Part shown: in pieces, positions 35,847 to 44,822 of the stretch
Layout of the letters: each line of letters begins with the position of its first letter
How positions within the stretch are numbered: the stretch's first letter is position 1
Origin: Hyphomicrobiales bacterium
GTDB lineage: Bacteria; Pseudomonadota; Alphaproteobacteria; Rhizobiales; Xanthobacteraceae
DNA length: 64,000 nt
Assembly (NCBI GenBank): GCA_018335895.1
Contig: JAGXQU010000191.1
Span: 25,239-89,238, forward strand
Direction: 5' to 3'
Program-made: the position numbers and the translations under genes
The notes under the pieces: model-generated
What the model was told of the DNA's origin: nothing
What the model saw: the letters and a program-made list of their open reading frames with translations, nothing else
The model's database searches: none

Positions 35847-37358
35847 ATGGATTTGCTCGGACAGGTCGCTCATGGATTTGCCGTCGCGCTGACGCCGGTG
35901 AATCTGCTCTATTGTTTTATCGGCGTATTCATCGGCACGCTGGTCGGCGTGCTGCCGGGCATCGGCCCGATCTCGGCGATGTCGCTGCTCTTGCCTGTGA
36001 CGCTTTCGGGAACGCCCGAGTCCGGCATCATCATGATGGCCGGCATCTACTACGGCTCGATGTATGGCGGCTCGACGACGTCGATCCTCGTAAACATTCC
36101 AGGCGAAGCGACCTCGGTCGTCACCTGCATCGACGGACACGAGATGGCGAAGCAAGGCCGCGCCGGCCCGGCGCTTGGCATCGCCGCTTTCGGGTCCTTC
36201 ATCGCAGGCACCCTCGCCGTCGTCGGCCTGATGGTGATCGCGCCTTATCTTGCGCGATTTGCGGTCGCGTTCGGGCCCGCGGAAATGTTCAGCCTGATGA
36301 TCCTCGGGCTTGTGATCGTGACCTTCCTCACGCAAGGCTCGATGCTCAAGTCGTTGCTGATGGCGAGCGCCGGTGTCGTGCTCGGCCTGATCGGCCTCGA
36401 CAGCATCAGCGCGCAGCCGCGTCTCACCTTCGACCGCATCGAACTCTACGACGGCATCGGCCTCGTGCCGGTCGTGATGGGGCTGTTCGGTGTCGCCGAG
36501 GTGCTGACCAATATCGAGCAAGGCATCAAGCGCACCGTATCGAGTACGAAGATCACCAATCTGCTTCCAAACAAGGAAGACTGGAAACGCAGTTCAGGGC
36601 CGATCGGGCGCGGCACCGTGCTTGGATTCTTTCTCGGGATCATTCCAGGCGGCGGCGCGGTAATCGCGGCTTTCGCGTCCTACGCGCTCGAAAAGCGAAT
36701 CTCGAAAACGCCGGAACAGTTCGGAAAAGGCGCAATCGAAGGCGTCGCCGGCCCGGAAGCCGCCAACAATGCGGCCGCGGGCGGCGCATTCATTCCACTG
36801 CTCACGCTCGGCATTCCGCCGAACGTTGTCATGGCGCTGCTCCTCGGCGCATTCGTCATTCACAACATCCAACCCGGCCCGCTCCTGATGGTGCAGCGTC
36901 CCGACCTGTTCTGGGGTGTGATCACGAGCATGTATATCGGCAACGTGATGCTGCTCGTGCTCAATTTGCCGCTGATCGGCATGTGGGTGCAACTGTTGCG
37001 CCTGCCCTACAACATCCTGTTTCCGATGATCCTGCTCTTTACCGTCGTCGGCGTGTTCGCGAGCAGCAACAACGTGTTCGATCTCTATGTGATGATCGCG
37101 TTCGGCATCCTGGGCTATCTCGCTCGCAAGCTCGGCTACGAGGCCGCGCCCTTGGTGCTCGCCTTCGTCCTCGGCGCGATCATGGAGAACAAGCTCCGCA
37201 CGGCACTGATCATCTCGGCCGGCGACCTCACGACGTTCTTTACAAAACCGATCTCCGCGGTCTGCCTGAGCGTTGCTGCGATCATGCTGCTGATGCCGGT
37301 TATTCCCGCCCTGCGCAGGAAGCGCGAAAAGGTCGCGCTCGAAGACGGGCAGAATTAG
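35847..37358 (+). CDS. tctA: Tripartite tricarboxylate transporter large permease (TctA family)
   Basis: 503 residues, about 12 transmembrane helices. Hallmark loops are [20 protein letters not shown] near residue 35 and [20 protein letters not shown] near residue 260, the two inverted PGxG signatures, plus [20 protein letters not shown] and [20 protein letters not shown]. It forms the translocation path of the TctABC importer encoded here. The large alternative-frame ORF over the same DNA (35594-37369) is a codon-bias shadow. Confidence 0.96.
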   Translation: MDLLGQVAHGFAVALTPVNLLYCFIGVFIGTLVGVLPGIGPISAMSLLLPVTLSGTPESGIIMMAGIYYGSMYGGSTTSILVNIPGEATSVVTCIDGHEMAKQGRAGPALGIAAFGSFIAGTLAVVGLMVIAPYLARFAVAFGPAEMFSLMILGLVIVTFLTQGSMLKSLLMASAGVVLGLIGLDSISAQPRLTFDRIELYDGIGLVPVVMGLFGVAEVLTNIEQGIKRTVSSTKITNLLPNKEDWKRSSGPIGRGTVLGFFLGIIPGGGAVIAAFASYALEKRISKTPEQFGKGAIEGVAGPEAANNAAAGGAFIPLLTLGIPPNVVMALLLGAFVIHNIQPGPLLMVQRPDLFWGVITSMYIGNVMLLVLNLPLIGMWVQLLRLPYNILFPMILLFTVVGVFASSNNVFDLYVMIAFGILGYLARKLGYEAAPLVLAFVLGAIMENKLRTALIISAGDLTTFFTKPISAVCLSVAAIMLLMPVIPALRRKREKVALEDGQN

Positions 37359-37361
37359 TTC

Positions 37362-37411
37362 GCGCGTAATCCTTATCCGAAAGCCGGGTTTCGCATTTCG
37401 GGATCACGCGC
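37362..37411. repeat. REP-like palindromic element between convergent genes
   Basis: Outer arms GCGCGTAATC and GATCACGCGC pair at 9 of 10 positions and inner arms CCGAAA/TTTCGG pair perfectly around a GCCGGGTTTCGCA loop. The element exactly fills the gap between the tctA stop and the exporter gene stop. The sequence style resembles dispersed REP elements I associate with Bradyrhizobium-type genomes (from memory). It may also serve as a terminator. Confidence 0.7.
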
Positions 37412-37412
37412 T

Positions 37413-38255
37413 TCAGAACCAGTCCATCAGGCTCGCGAAGAAACGCACGGCGACGATCAAGAGAAAGCCTCCAAACGCGACTTCAAGGCGGCGGCGCGGC
37501 CACGAGTGTGCGAGCTTTGCGCCGTAGGGGGCCGCGAGCACGCTCGTCGGTGCGAACAGAAGAACGGCGAGAAACGATACGTAGCCCACCGAGAGCGGCG
37601 GCATCAACGCCTGCTGCGGCCAGCCCGCGATCATGTAGCCGATGACGCCCGGCAGAGAAATCAGCACGCCGACGCCCGAGGATGTGGAAACCGCGCGGTG
37701 GATCGAAACGCCGTACAAAGTGAGAAACAGAACCGCATAGGCGCCACCGCCGATACCCATCAGCGCGGAGACGATACCGATCGCAAGCCCGACCGCGACG
37801 GTAACGCCTTTGCCCGGCAGTTGATCGGCGATGCGCCAGTTTTCGCGCCCGAAGAACAACTTCAACGCCATGAGCGTCGCGAAGACGACGAAGATGAGTT
37901 TGAAGACGGTCGAGCTCGCGAAATAGGCGATGAACGAGCCGATCGCGACGCCGCCGACGATCGGAAACGCCCAAGTCTTCAGAAGCTCGTCGTCTACGGC
38001 GCCTTTCGCCTTGTGCGCAAAATAGGAACGCAGCGAAGTCGGAACGATCAGCGCAAGCGCGGTACCGACGCAAAGCTGCATGCGAATTTCGTCGGCGACT
38101 CCGAGCGCCTTGAATACTTCGTACATCACCGGGACGGAGATGGCCGCACCGCCGATACCGAGAAGCCCCGCAAAAATGCCAGTAAGCGTTCCTGCGATAA
38201 CGATGGCTGCAACGAGAACCGCGAACTCGCCTGCGGGAATTCCAAGCACTGTCAT
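37413..38255 (-). CDS. TauE/SafE family sulfite or organosulfonate exporter-like protein
   Basis: 280 residues from ATG 38255, which overlaps the dusA stop (ATGA); the track extension is a shadow of dusA. It has about eight transmembrane helices in two repeats, with the family motifs GTLTGIFAGLLGIGGAAISV and IGIVSALMGIGGGAYAVLFL at equivalent positions. Members export sulfite, sulfoacetate or related anions; the substrate here is not known. Translational coupling to dusA looks incidental. Confidence 0.9.
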   Translation of the reverse strand: MTVLGIPAGEFAVLVAAIVIAGTLTGIFAGLLGIGGAAISVPVMYEVFKALGVADEIRMQLCVGTALALIVPTSLRSYFAHKAKGAVDDELLKTWAFPIVGGVAIGSFIAYFASSTVFKLIFVVFATLMALKLFFGRENWRIADQLPGKGVTVAVGLAIGIVSALMGIGGGAYAVLFLTLYGVSIHRAVSTSSGVGVLISLPGVIGYMIAGWPQQALMPPLSVGYVSFLAVLLFAPTSVLAAPYGAKLAHSWPRRRLEVAFGGFLLIVAVRFFASLMDWF

Positions 38256-39268
38256 GCGGCGCTTTGTGCCGGGGATTCCGTAGAAAGGAAAGCAAGTGCC
38301 TCGCGCAGTACCCATGCATTTGCGCCGGGCTTTACGGCCTCGGTCGAAAGATGGCGGCGGTACAGCCGCGCGCCGGGTCTGCCGCGGAACGCTCCGAGCA
38401 GATGCTTCGTCACATCGTGGAGCCGCGCGCCGGCAGCGACTTCGCGCTCGATATAGGGAATGAGCTTCTCGAATGCCGCTTCGATCGATGCGGACGGCGC
38501 GGCTTCGCCAAAGACCTGCGGATCGACGCCGAGCAGAAGTTCGGGCGTGTCATAGGCCGCGCGGCCGAGCATCACGCCGTCGACATGCGTGAGATGTTCC
38601 TTGGCTGCCGCAATCGAGACAATGCCGCCGTTCAAAATGACAGGGTACGCGCCCAGACGTTTCTTCAGACGAAATACCCGATCGTAATTCAGGGGCGGCA
38701 CCTCGCGGTTCTCGCGCGGGCTCAAACCCTGCAGCCAGGCCTTTCGCGCGTGCACGACCAGCGCATCGGCCCCCGCCGCGACCATGGCGTCTGCAAACCT
38801 GTCGAGCGCTTCTTCCTCGTTCTGATCGTCGATGCCGATGCGGCACTTCACGGTGACGGGAATCTTCACCGCAGCCTTCATCGCAGCAACGCCTTCGGCG
38901 ACCCGCGCGGGCTCCGCCATGAGGCAGGCGCCGAAGTGTCCGTTTTTCACCCGATCCGAAGGACAGCCGCAATTGAGATTGACTTCGTCATAGCCGAGAT
39001 CTTCCGCGATCCTCGCGCTCGCGGCGAGGTCCTTCGCTTCCGAACCGCCAAGCTGGATCGCGACCGGATGCTCCTCGGCGTTGTAGCCGAGCAGTCGCGC
39101 GCGGTCGCCATGCAGCACCGCACCGGTCGTAATCATCTCCGTATAGAGCCGCGCGCGGCGCGTGAGCAGCCGATGGAAAAACCGGCAATGCCTGTCGGTC
39201 CACTCCATCATCGGAGCGCAGCAGAACCGCCAAGGTGTTGGGCCTATACTTTCAGCGTTTTCAATCAT
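38252..39268 (-). CDS. dusA: tRNA-dihydrouridine(20/20a) synthase DusA
   Basis: 338 residues. FMN TIM-barrel with CAPMMEWTDRHCRFFHRLLT at the N terminus (typical of DusA), the catalytic Cys in VNLNCGCPSDRVKNGHFGAC, the FMN-phosphate-binding LNGGIVSIAAAKEHL and VDGVMLGRAAYDTP, and a C-terminal helical RNA-binding domain (GARLHDVTKHLLGAFRGRPG). It reduces uridines in the tRNA D loop. The AT-rich stretch upstream (about 39290-39335) probably holds its promoter. Confidence 0.96.
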   Translation of the reverse strand: MIENAESIGPTPWRFCCAPMMEWTDRHCRFFHRLLTRRARLYTEMITTGAVLHGDRARLLGYNAEEHPVAIQLGGSEAKDLAASARIAEDLGYDEVNLNCGCPSDRVKNGHFGACLMAEPARVAEGVAAMKAAVKIPVTVKCRIGIDDQNEEEALDRFADAMVAAGADALVVHARKAWLQGLSPRENREVPPLNYDRVFRLKKRLGAYPVILNGGIVSIAAAKEHLTHVDGVMLGRAAYDTPELLLGVDPQVFGEAAPSASIEAAFEKLIPYIEREVAAGARLHDVTKHLLGAFRGRPGARLYRRHLSTEAVKPGANAWVLREALAFLSTESPAQSAA

Positions 39269-39852
39269 TAAGGACCGGGCCCTCGTTGAGTGTCATTTTC
39301 TTCATTTATTCTCACATTTTTTTATTTCAGCTCACAGGATGCAGCCTTCCTACACCGAAAAGACCTTGCCGCACCGTGGGCACCGTTCAGAAGAGCCGGA
39401 GAACCGATGGCGCTCTCGGGAATACCATAACCGCAGGGTCGTCTATTCAGAGAGCAAGACGATCGAAAGCGCGGCGATGCGACGAAAGGATATAGCGGAG
39501 CAGGGTCGAGCCGGAAACCCCGACCTGCAGATTACTCGCGCGCGAAGGCACCGCGCGCCGGCATCAAAGAAAAGAACGCGTTCATCAAAGACGTGCGCGT
39601 GGAGTTGGTGCACGGCGAAATCCTGCCGATGCTCCGAGCCAGCATAGATACGAGGGCCTCTGTCTCCTCTACAAGCCGATCGTGCACACTGACCGCAAAA
39701 AAAATGCAGATCGAGATTGCGCGCACTACCGGCGCGCTCCGCTGCCCCCGATCCATTGATTTTGAGAAGTTCAACGCCGTTGCAGCTGACTTAGACGTCG
39801 GCTAGGTTATGACTGTTGGTGGCAGCTTATTCTACGAACAAGAGATTCCCCA
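39269..39852. other. 584-base stretch without a convincing gene
   Basis: The dusA-proximal part is AT-rich (TTTTCTTCATTTATTCTCAC) and is probably promoter DNA. The rest holds only short overlapping ORFs on both strands (for example 39532-39774 minus, 39593-39805 plus) without recognisable domains or ribosome sites. Composition is lower in GC than flanking genes, like the methyltransferase gene that follows. Confidence 0.5.
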
Positions 39853-40563
39853 ATGAAGTTCATGCCGAACTCCAGAAGGCTTTCACGGTGGATGCGGGTG
39901 AAACCGATCTGCAATCTTGTTTTTTGGCTTCGCTTCTTTTGGTACGTGCGAATCAGAAAAACACTGCGCCGTTATGAAGGAACGAGCAGTGTAAACGCGG
40001 TAGGACGGGATCACAACGAAAAGAGCCTACTTCACGGTCAACCGAGCGACCGTATCTTGCGGCTTATCTATCCGATGGCGGCGATCGACCGGCTGAACGA
40101 AAAGTCCAAAGTTCTCGCTATCGGCGTTCGCTACGAAACGGACCTGCTTTATCTAATGGCCTACGGCTTTCATAATTGCCGGGGACTAGATCTCTTTTCC
40201 TATTCGCCCTGGGTCGATCTCGGGAACATGCACGAAATGTCCTACGAAGCGGATTCTTTCGACGCCGTGGTGTTGGGATGGACACTCGCCTACAGCGACG
40301 ACCAGAAGAAAGCAGCCCGTGAAATCGTGAGGGTCACGCGTAACGGCGGTATCGTTGCGATCTCCAACTCGTACTATCCCAAAGAGAGACTGAAAGAACT
40401 CGCAGGCGAAGGTGAACCGATTGGCGGTTTCGACCGGAGGCAGACCGTGGCTTCTATCCTCGAACTGTTTGAGGGTCGTGTTGAGCGGGTTTACTTCCAG
40501 CACGACGCCAACCCACAATGGCAGGGAGCGTGTCTGGTCGTGTTTGCGATCAGTAAGAACTAG
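39853..40563 (+). CDS. Class I SAM-dependent methyltransferase-like protein
   Basis: 236 residues. A basic, Trp/Phe-rich N terminus (ICNLVFWLRFFWYVRIRKTL) may associate with the membrane. A Methyltransf_11-like domain follows, with a degenerate motif I (KVLAIGVRYETDLLYLMAYG), an acidic strand GLDLF, DSFDAVVLGWTLAYSDDQKK and the post-motif III REIVRVTRNGGIVAISN. The Gly-rich motif I is poor, so SAM binding is uncertain. It has lower GC than its neighbours and no operon partner, suggesting acquired DNA. The function is unknown. Confidence 0.75.
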   Translation: MKFMPNSRRLSRWMRVKPICNLVFWLRFFWYVRIRKTLRRYEGTSSVNAVGRDHNEKSLLHGQPSDRILRLIYPMAAIDRLNEKSKVLAIGVRYETDLLYLMAYGFHNCRGLDLFSYSPWVDLGNMHEMSYEADSFDAVVLGWTLAYSDDQKKAAREIVRVTRNGGIVAISNSYYPKERLKELAGEGEPIGGFDRRQTVASILELFEGRVERVYFQHDANPQWQGACLVVFAISKN

Positions 40564-40613
40564 GCCGGCGCCAGCTTTATCGCCATGCCGCGGCCGCCGG
40601 CGCCGTCGTCCTG

Positions 40614-41033
40614 TTACGCAGCGTCGGCTTTCGTGTCGAAATGCTCGCGCGCGGAAAGAATTCTTCCATAGTGCTTTTCGGCCCAGCCCACCAGCAAACC
40701 CACCGGCTCCATCAGCGAGTGACCGAGCGGCGTTAGACGATACTCGACACTCGGCGGCTGCGTCGGAAACACCGTGCGCGAAATCAGGCCGTTGCGTTGC
40801 AGGTCGCGAAGCGTCTGCGTCAGCATGCGCTGCGAGATATCGGGGATGAGTCTGCGTAACTCGCCGAAGCGATACGCCTTCTCGGAGAGCGCGAGCAGCA
40901 TCAGCGTGCTCCATTTGTCGCCGATCTGGTCGAGTACCTGCCGCACCGGACATTCGGCGAGGCTCTGCCCCGAGATGTTCTGCTCCCGGAGCACATCCTG
41001 AATTTGTCGTGAAGATTTTGCCGGCCGTTTCAT
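40614..41033 (-). CDS. HxlR family transcriptional regulator (QorR/YtfH-like)
   Basis: 139 residues: winged HTH of HxlR type with [39 protein letters not shown] and [20 protein letters not shown] all intact. A single N-terminal Cys (ECPVRQV) is the redox-sensing residue in related QorR/YodB proteins. The gene is divergent from a quinone-reductase gene with a perfect palindrome between, the layout of the Escherichia coli ytfH-ytfG pair. It is probably a quinone- or electrophile-responsive repressor (inference). Confidence 0.92.
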   Translation of the reverse strand: MKRPAKSSRQIQDVLREQNISGQSLAECPVRQVLDQIGDKWSTLMLLALSEKAYRFGELRRLIPDISQRMLTQTLRDLQRNGLISRTVFPTQPPSVEYRLTPLGHSLMEPVGLLVGWAEKHYGRILSAREHFDTKADAA

Positions 41034-41132
41034 GATGGTTCTCTTGTCGCGCTGCTCTTGGTGGTTCCTGCGAAGTAACCAGCGCCTGCAAAGCTGCCTT
41101 CTTTACGGACGCCCGTCGATCTCGCATGTAGA

Positions 41133-41159
41133 TATGGTCTCAAAAAGAGACCATATCGC
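41133..41159. promoter_or_regulatory. Perfect palindrome in the HxlR/QorB divergent region, probable operator
   Basis: Arms GATATGGTCTC (41133-41143) and GAGACCATATC (41149-41159) are perfectly complementary over 11 bp with an AAAAA spacer. It lies 99 bases before the regulator start and 26 bases before the qorB start, where it would block the qorB promoter or ribosome access. Dimeric HxlR proteins bind such inverted repeats. Confidence 0.85.
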
Positions 41160-41184
41160 AAAAATGTACATGGGAAGCACGACT

Positions 41185-42075
41185 ATGGCAAACCAACCCA
41201 CCCTGCTCGTCACCGGCGCAAGCGGTCATCTCGGCCGGCGTGCGGCCGAGATCCTTCTCGAAACCAAGGCCGGCAAGGTGATTGCCGGAACGCGGGATCC
41301 ATCGAAAATCGGCGACCTCGCCGCCAAAGGCGCGGAACTTCGCAAAGTTGATTTCGACGATCCGGCGCTTAGCGATGCCTTCAAGGGCGTGGACCGGCTG
41401 CTGCTGATTTCGACCGACGCGCTCGACACCCCGGGCAAGCGGCTCAGGCAACACAAGGCCGCGATTGAGGCCGCGAAAAAAGCCGGCGTGAAACACATCG
41501 TCTACACGTCGATGCCAAAGCCCGAACCGGGCTCGCCGATTCCGTTCGCGCCGGACCACTACGGGACCGAGCAGGCGCTGGCCGAAAGCGGCATCGGCTG
41601 GACCGTGCTCCGCAACTCCTGGTACCAGGAAAATCTGTTCCACTCGCTGCCGCAGGTGCTGGCATCCGGTAAATGGTTTTCCGCGGCCGGAGACGGCAAG
41701 GTCGCGCACGTCTCGCGCGAAGACGCGGCCTATGCCGCCGCGGCGGCACTCGCCACGCAGCCGAACGGCAATGCGCGCTACGACATCACCGGCTCCGAAC
41801 TTCTCACCACGAAGGAAATCGCGAAGCTCGCGGCGGAAGCGACCGGCAAGCCGATCGAAGTCGTAAGCGTCACCGACGAGCAGCTTACGCAGGGCATGAT
41901 CGCAGCCGGCCTGCCGGCTTTCCTCGCGCCGGTATTCGCGAGCTTCGACACCAACACGCGCAAGGGCAACATCGCGATTGCTTCCAGCGCCGTGCGGGAA
42001 CTCACGGGCCGCACACCGCGCTCGCTGCAACAATTCTTCTCAGCGAACAAAGAAGCGCTCTCGCACGCCCACTAG
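41185..42075 (+). CDS. qorB: NAD(P)H:quinone oxidoreductase-like SDR/NmrA protein (QorB/YtfG-like)
   Basis: 296 residues from ATG 41185, with GGGAAG upstream; the track ORF extends back through the operator and is not translated there. An NmrA-type Rossmann fold is shown by LLVTGASGHLGRRAAEILLE, then VDRLLLISTDAL, KHIVYTSMPKPEPGSPIPFA, HYGTEQALAESGIGWTVLRN and VSREDAAYAAAAALAT. These match QorB, which reduces quinones with NADPH. Placement opposite an HxlR regulator supports quinone detoxification. Confidence 0.9.
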   Translation: MANQPTLLVTGASGHLGRRAAEILLETKAGKVIAGTRDPSKIGDLAAKGAELRKVDFDDPALSDAFKGVDRLLLISTDALDTPGKRLRQHKAAIEAAKKAGVKHIVYTSMPKPEPGSPIPFAPDHYGTEQALAESGIGWTVLRNSWYQENLFHSLPQVLASGKWFSAAGDGKVAHVSREDAAYAAAAALATQPNGNARYDITGSELLTTKEIAKLAAEATGKPIEVVSVTDEQLTQGMIAAGLPAFLAPVFASFDTNTRKGNIAIASSAVRELTGRTPRSLQQFFSANKEALSHAH

Positions 42076-42092
42076 GCGGAACGCATGCGTTG

Positions 42093-42117
42093 AAGGGCGG
42101 CCGTCGCGGCCGCCCTT
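42093..42117 (+). terminator. Hairpin after qorB, possible terminator
   Basis: A 10-bp perfect GC stem (AAGGGCGGCC/GGCCGCCCTT) with loop GTCGC lies 17 bases after the qorB stop. There is no T run after it, so termination may be inefficient or factor-assisted. Confidence 0.55.
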
Positions 42118-42187
42118 GACGCACCTAAAATAGAGGGAAAATGTCGTTTCCGAAGCCGCCGCGGAGCGGCGAACAAAGGAAACGCCA

Positions 42188-43153
42188 GTGCCCATTCCGG
42201 TTCAGTTTCAAGGCCGCCTGACGATCCCCGCAGTCGCCGCGCCCATGTTCCTCGTCTCAAACCCCGATCTCGTGGTCGAGTGCTGCAAGGCGGGCATCGT
42301 CGGCACCTTCCCGGCGCTGAACCAGCGCACAAGCGCGGGATACGAGGAATGGCTCGTCGAGATCAACGAGCGTCTCGCGAAACATGAACGCGACACCGGC
42401 AGGAAGACGGCGCCCTTCGGTGTGAACCTCATCGTTCACAAGAGCAACCCGCGGGTGGAGCCGGATCTGGCAATCTCGCGCAAGCATAAAGTGCCGCTCA
42501 TCATCACCTCGCTTGGCGCCGTGAAGGAACTGGTCGGCGCCGTGCAGGGTTACGGCGGCCTCGTTTTTCATGACGTCATCAACCTCCGGCACGCGCGCAA
42601 GGCCGCCGAAGCGAATGTCGACGGCCTGATCGGCGTCTGCGCGGGCGCGGGCGGGCACGCAGGTCTGCTGTCGCCTTTCGCGCTCATTCCGGAAATCCGG
42701 AAATTCTTTCCGAAAACGATCTTGCTCTCTGGCGTCATGTCCACCGGACGGCACGTCGCCGCCGCACGCATGATCGGCGCCGACCTCGCCTATCTCGGCA
42801 CGCGGTTCATCGCGACCAAGGAAAGCATGGCGCAGGAGAAGTTCAAGGACATGATCGTCGGCACCAACGCATCCGACATCGTCTACACCGCCGCGATCTC
42901 GGGTGTGCACGGCAACTTCCTGATGCCGTCGATCGCTGCGACCGGCAAGACGATCGACCTCACCGCCTCGCACAAAATGCAGGTCGGCCAGCACGAAGAA
43001 CGCGCATGGAAGGACGTCTGGTCGGCAGGCCAGGGCGTCGGCTCTATCGATGACGTGCCGACGACCGCCGAACTTTGTGCGCGACTGATCGAAGAGTACC
43101 GCGAGGCCATCGAAGAACTCGCGGACGAGCGCGCGGCGATTGCCGCTCAGTAA
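42188..43153 (+). CDS. Nitronate monooxygenase family protein (FMN)
   Basis: 321 residues from GTG 42188, with AAAGGAAA upstream. TIM-barrel with the NMO/2-nitropropane dioxygenase pattern: IPAVAAPMFLVSNPDLVVEC, the FMN-binding GLIGVCAGAGGHAG, GADLAYLGTRFIATKES, and a C-terminal WSAGQGVGSIDDVPTTAELC. Members oxidise propionate-3-nitronate or other nitronates, or act as enoyl reductases. It may form an operon with the AMP-dependent ligase 20 bases downstream. The substrate is uncertain. Confidence 0.9.
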   Translation: MPIPVQFQGRLTIPAVAAPMFLVSNPDLVVECCKAGIVGTFPALNQRTSAGYEEWLVEINERLAKHERDTGRKTAPFGVNLIVHKSNPRVEPDLAISRKHKVPLIITSLGAVKELVGAVQGYGGLVFHDVINLRHARKAAEANVDGLIGVCAGAGGHAGLLSPFALIPEIRKFFPKTILLSGVMSTGRHVAAARMIGADLAYLGTRFIATKESMAQEKFKDMIVGTNASDIVYTAAISGVHGNFLMPSIAATGKTIDLTASHKMQVGQHEERAWKDVWSAGQGVGSIDDVPTTAELCARLIEEYREAIEELADERAAIAAQ

Positions 43154-43173
43154 AGTAAAGAAGAGTAACTGCA

Positions 43174-44730
43174 ATGAACCCCGAAGCCTGGCTCGATATT
43201 CCATTTCTCACGCTGTCCGATCTGATCCGCGATCACGCGAAGGAACGCAGCCACCACCCGGCCGTGATCCAGGATGAGCGCAAGCTCGATTACGCAGCGC
43301 TCGACAAATACATGGACCGGATCGCAGCGACCTTGCAGCGCGACGGCCTGAAAGCGAAAGACGCGATAGCGGTCTGCGCCTCGACTTCCGTCGAGTATCT
43401 GGCGGTGTTTCTCGCGGCACTCCGCTGCGGCATCGCCGTCGCGCCGCTCGCGCCCTCCTCCACGCCCGAGACGATCGCGACGATGATCGCGGATTCGAAC
43501 TCGCAGCTTTTCTTTCTCGATAAAGGCGTTGCGGAAGAATTGAGAAAGGTCGAAGGCTCGATCAAGGCGCGCAGGATTTCGCTCGACGACTCGGACGCCG
43601 GCGAACCGTTCTCGAAATGGCTTGCAGCGGAAAGCGCGCGGCCCACGCCCGTGAATGTCGAACCGGCGTCCGCCTTCAATATCATCTATTCGTCAGGAAC
43701 CACCGGCACGCCGAAAGGTATCGTGCAGTCGCATGCCATGCGCTGGGGTCAGGTACAGCGCGCCTCGATCATTGGCTATACGCCGGATGCGGTGACGATG
43801 GTGTCGACGCCGCTCTACTCGAACACGACGCTGGTCAGCGTTTTTCCGACGCTTGCGATGGGCGGCACGCTTGTGATGATGGCGAAGTTCGACGTGGAGA
43901 AATTTCTCCAACTCTCGGAGAGATATCGCGCGAGCCACGCGATGCTGGTGCCGGTGCAATATCGCCGCATCATGTCGCATCCAGAGTTCGGAAAATACGA
44001 CCTCTCAGCCTACAAAATGAAGTTCTCGACCAGCGCGCCGTTCGCAGCCGACGTGAAAGCGGATGTCGTGAAGCGCTGGCCCGGGGGCCTGCGCGAGTAT
44101 TACGGCCTCACCGAAGGCGGCGGCACCTGCATGCTCGCAGCGGAACTTTACCCGAACAAGCTGCACACCGTGGGCCAGCCTCTGCCCGGCCACGACATGC
44201 GGCTAATCGACGAGAACGGCGAGGAAGTGGCAGCGGGCGAGATTGGCGAAGTCGTCGGCCATTCGCCGATCATGATGAACGGTTATCATAACAATCCCGA
44301 AAAGAGCCGCGAAGCGGAGTGGTTCGACAAAACCGGAAAGCGTTTCATTCGCACCGGCGACGTCGGCCGCTTCGACGAGGACGGCTTTCTCACGCTCATG
44401 GACCGCAAGAAGGACATGATCATCTCGGGCGGCTTCAACATTTATCCGAGTGACATCGAAGCCCTGATGACGCAGCATCCGGCCGTGCTCGAAGCCGCGG
44501 TCGTCGGCGTGCCTTCGGTGAAGTGGGGCGAAACGCCGGTCGCCTTCGTCGTGCTGAAACCGGGTGCCTCAGCGAACGGCAACGAGATTCAGCAGTGGAC
44601 CAACGAGCGCGTCGGCAAGACGCAGCGCCTCGCGCTCGTCGAGGTCGTTGCCAGCCTGCCGCGCAGCGCCATCGGCAAGGTGCTCAAGCGCGAGTTGCGC
44701 GACACGGTGCGGCTCGCCGAAAGCGCCTGA
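43174..44730 (+). CDS. AMP-dependent acyl-CoA synthetase/ligase (class I adenylate-forming)
   Basis: 518 residues. Adenylation motifs are in order: the P-loop YSSGTTGTPKGIVQSHAMRW near residue 170, REYYGLTEGGGTCMLAAELY near 308, TGDVGRFDEDGFLTLMDRKK and DMIISGGFNIYPSDIEALM, and the catalytic Lys in PRSAIGKVLKRELRD near the C terminus. It activates a carboxylic acid as acyl-AMP, then transfers it to CoA. The TEGGG rather than TE(C/T)xx form and the neighbouring monooxygenase do not fix a substrate; a fatty or aromatic acid is possible. Confidence 0.92.
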   Translation: MNPEAWLDIPFLTLSDLIRDHAKERSHHPAVIQDERKLDYAALDKYMDRIAATLQRDGLKAKDAIAVCASTSVEYLAVFLAALRCGIAVAPLAPSSTPETIATMIADSNSQLFFLDKGVAEELRKVEGSIKARRISLDDSDAGEPFSKWLAAESARPTPVNVEPASAFNIIYSSGTTGTPKGIVQSHAMRWGQVQRASIIGYTPDAVTMVSTPLYSNTTLVSVFPTLAMGGTLVMMAKFDVEKFLQLSERYRASHAMLVPVQYRRIMSHPEFGKYDLSAYKMKFSTSAPFAADVKADVVKRWPGGLREYYGLTEGGGTCMLAAELYPNKLHTVGQPLPGHDMRLIDENGEEVAAGEIGEVVGHSPIMMNGYHNNPEKSREAEWFDKTGKRFIRTGDVGRFDEDGFLTLMDRKKDMIISGGFNIYPSDIEALMTQHPAVLEAAVVGVPSVKWGETPVAFVVLKPGASANGNEIQQWTNERVGKTQRLALVEVVASLPRSAIGKVLKRELRDTVRLAESA

Positions 44731-44822
44731 CACGCCTGCGGCTCGCGCAGAAACCCTGCGCGGATTTCGCACTTTCCTCGCAGGCCGCCTCGGATTAATG
44801 CTTTTCCGCAAGGAGAAGCACG

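Noticed and set aside
35594-37369. 591-residue ORF overlapping tctB and tctA in another frame
   Set aside because: The translation is Arg/His-rich without domains and the same DNA encodes unmistakable TctB and TctA.
39532-39805. Small ORFs on both strands between dusA and the methyltransferase
   Set aside because: Opposite-strand overlaps of similar length with no family features or start signals.
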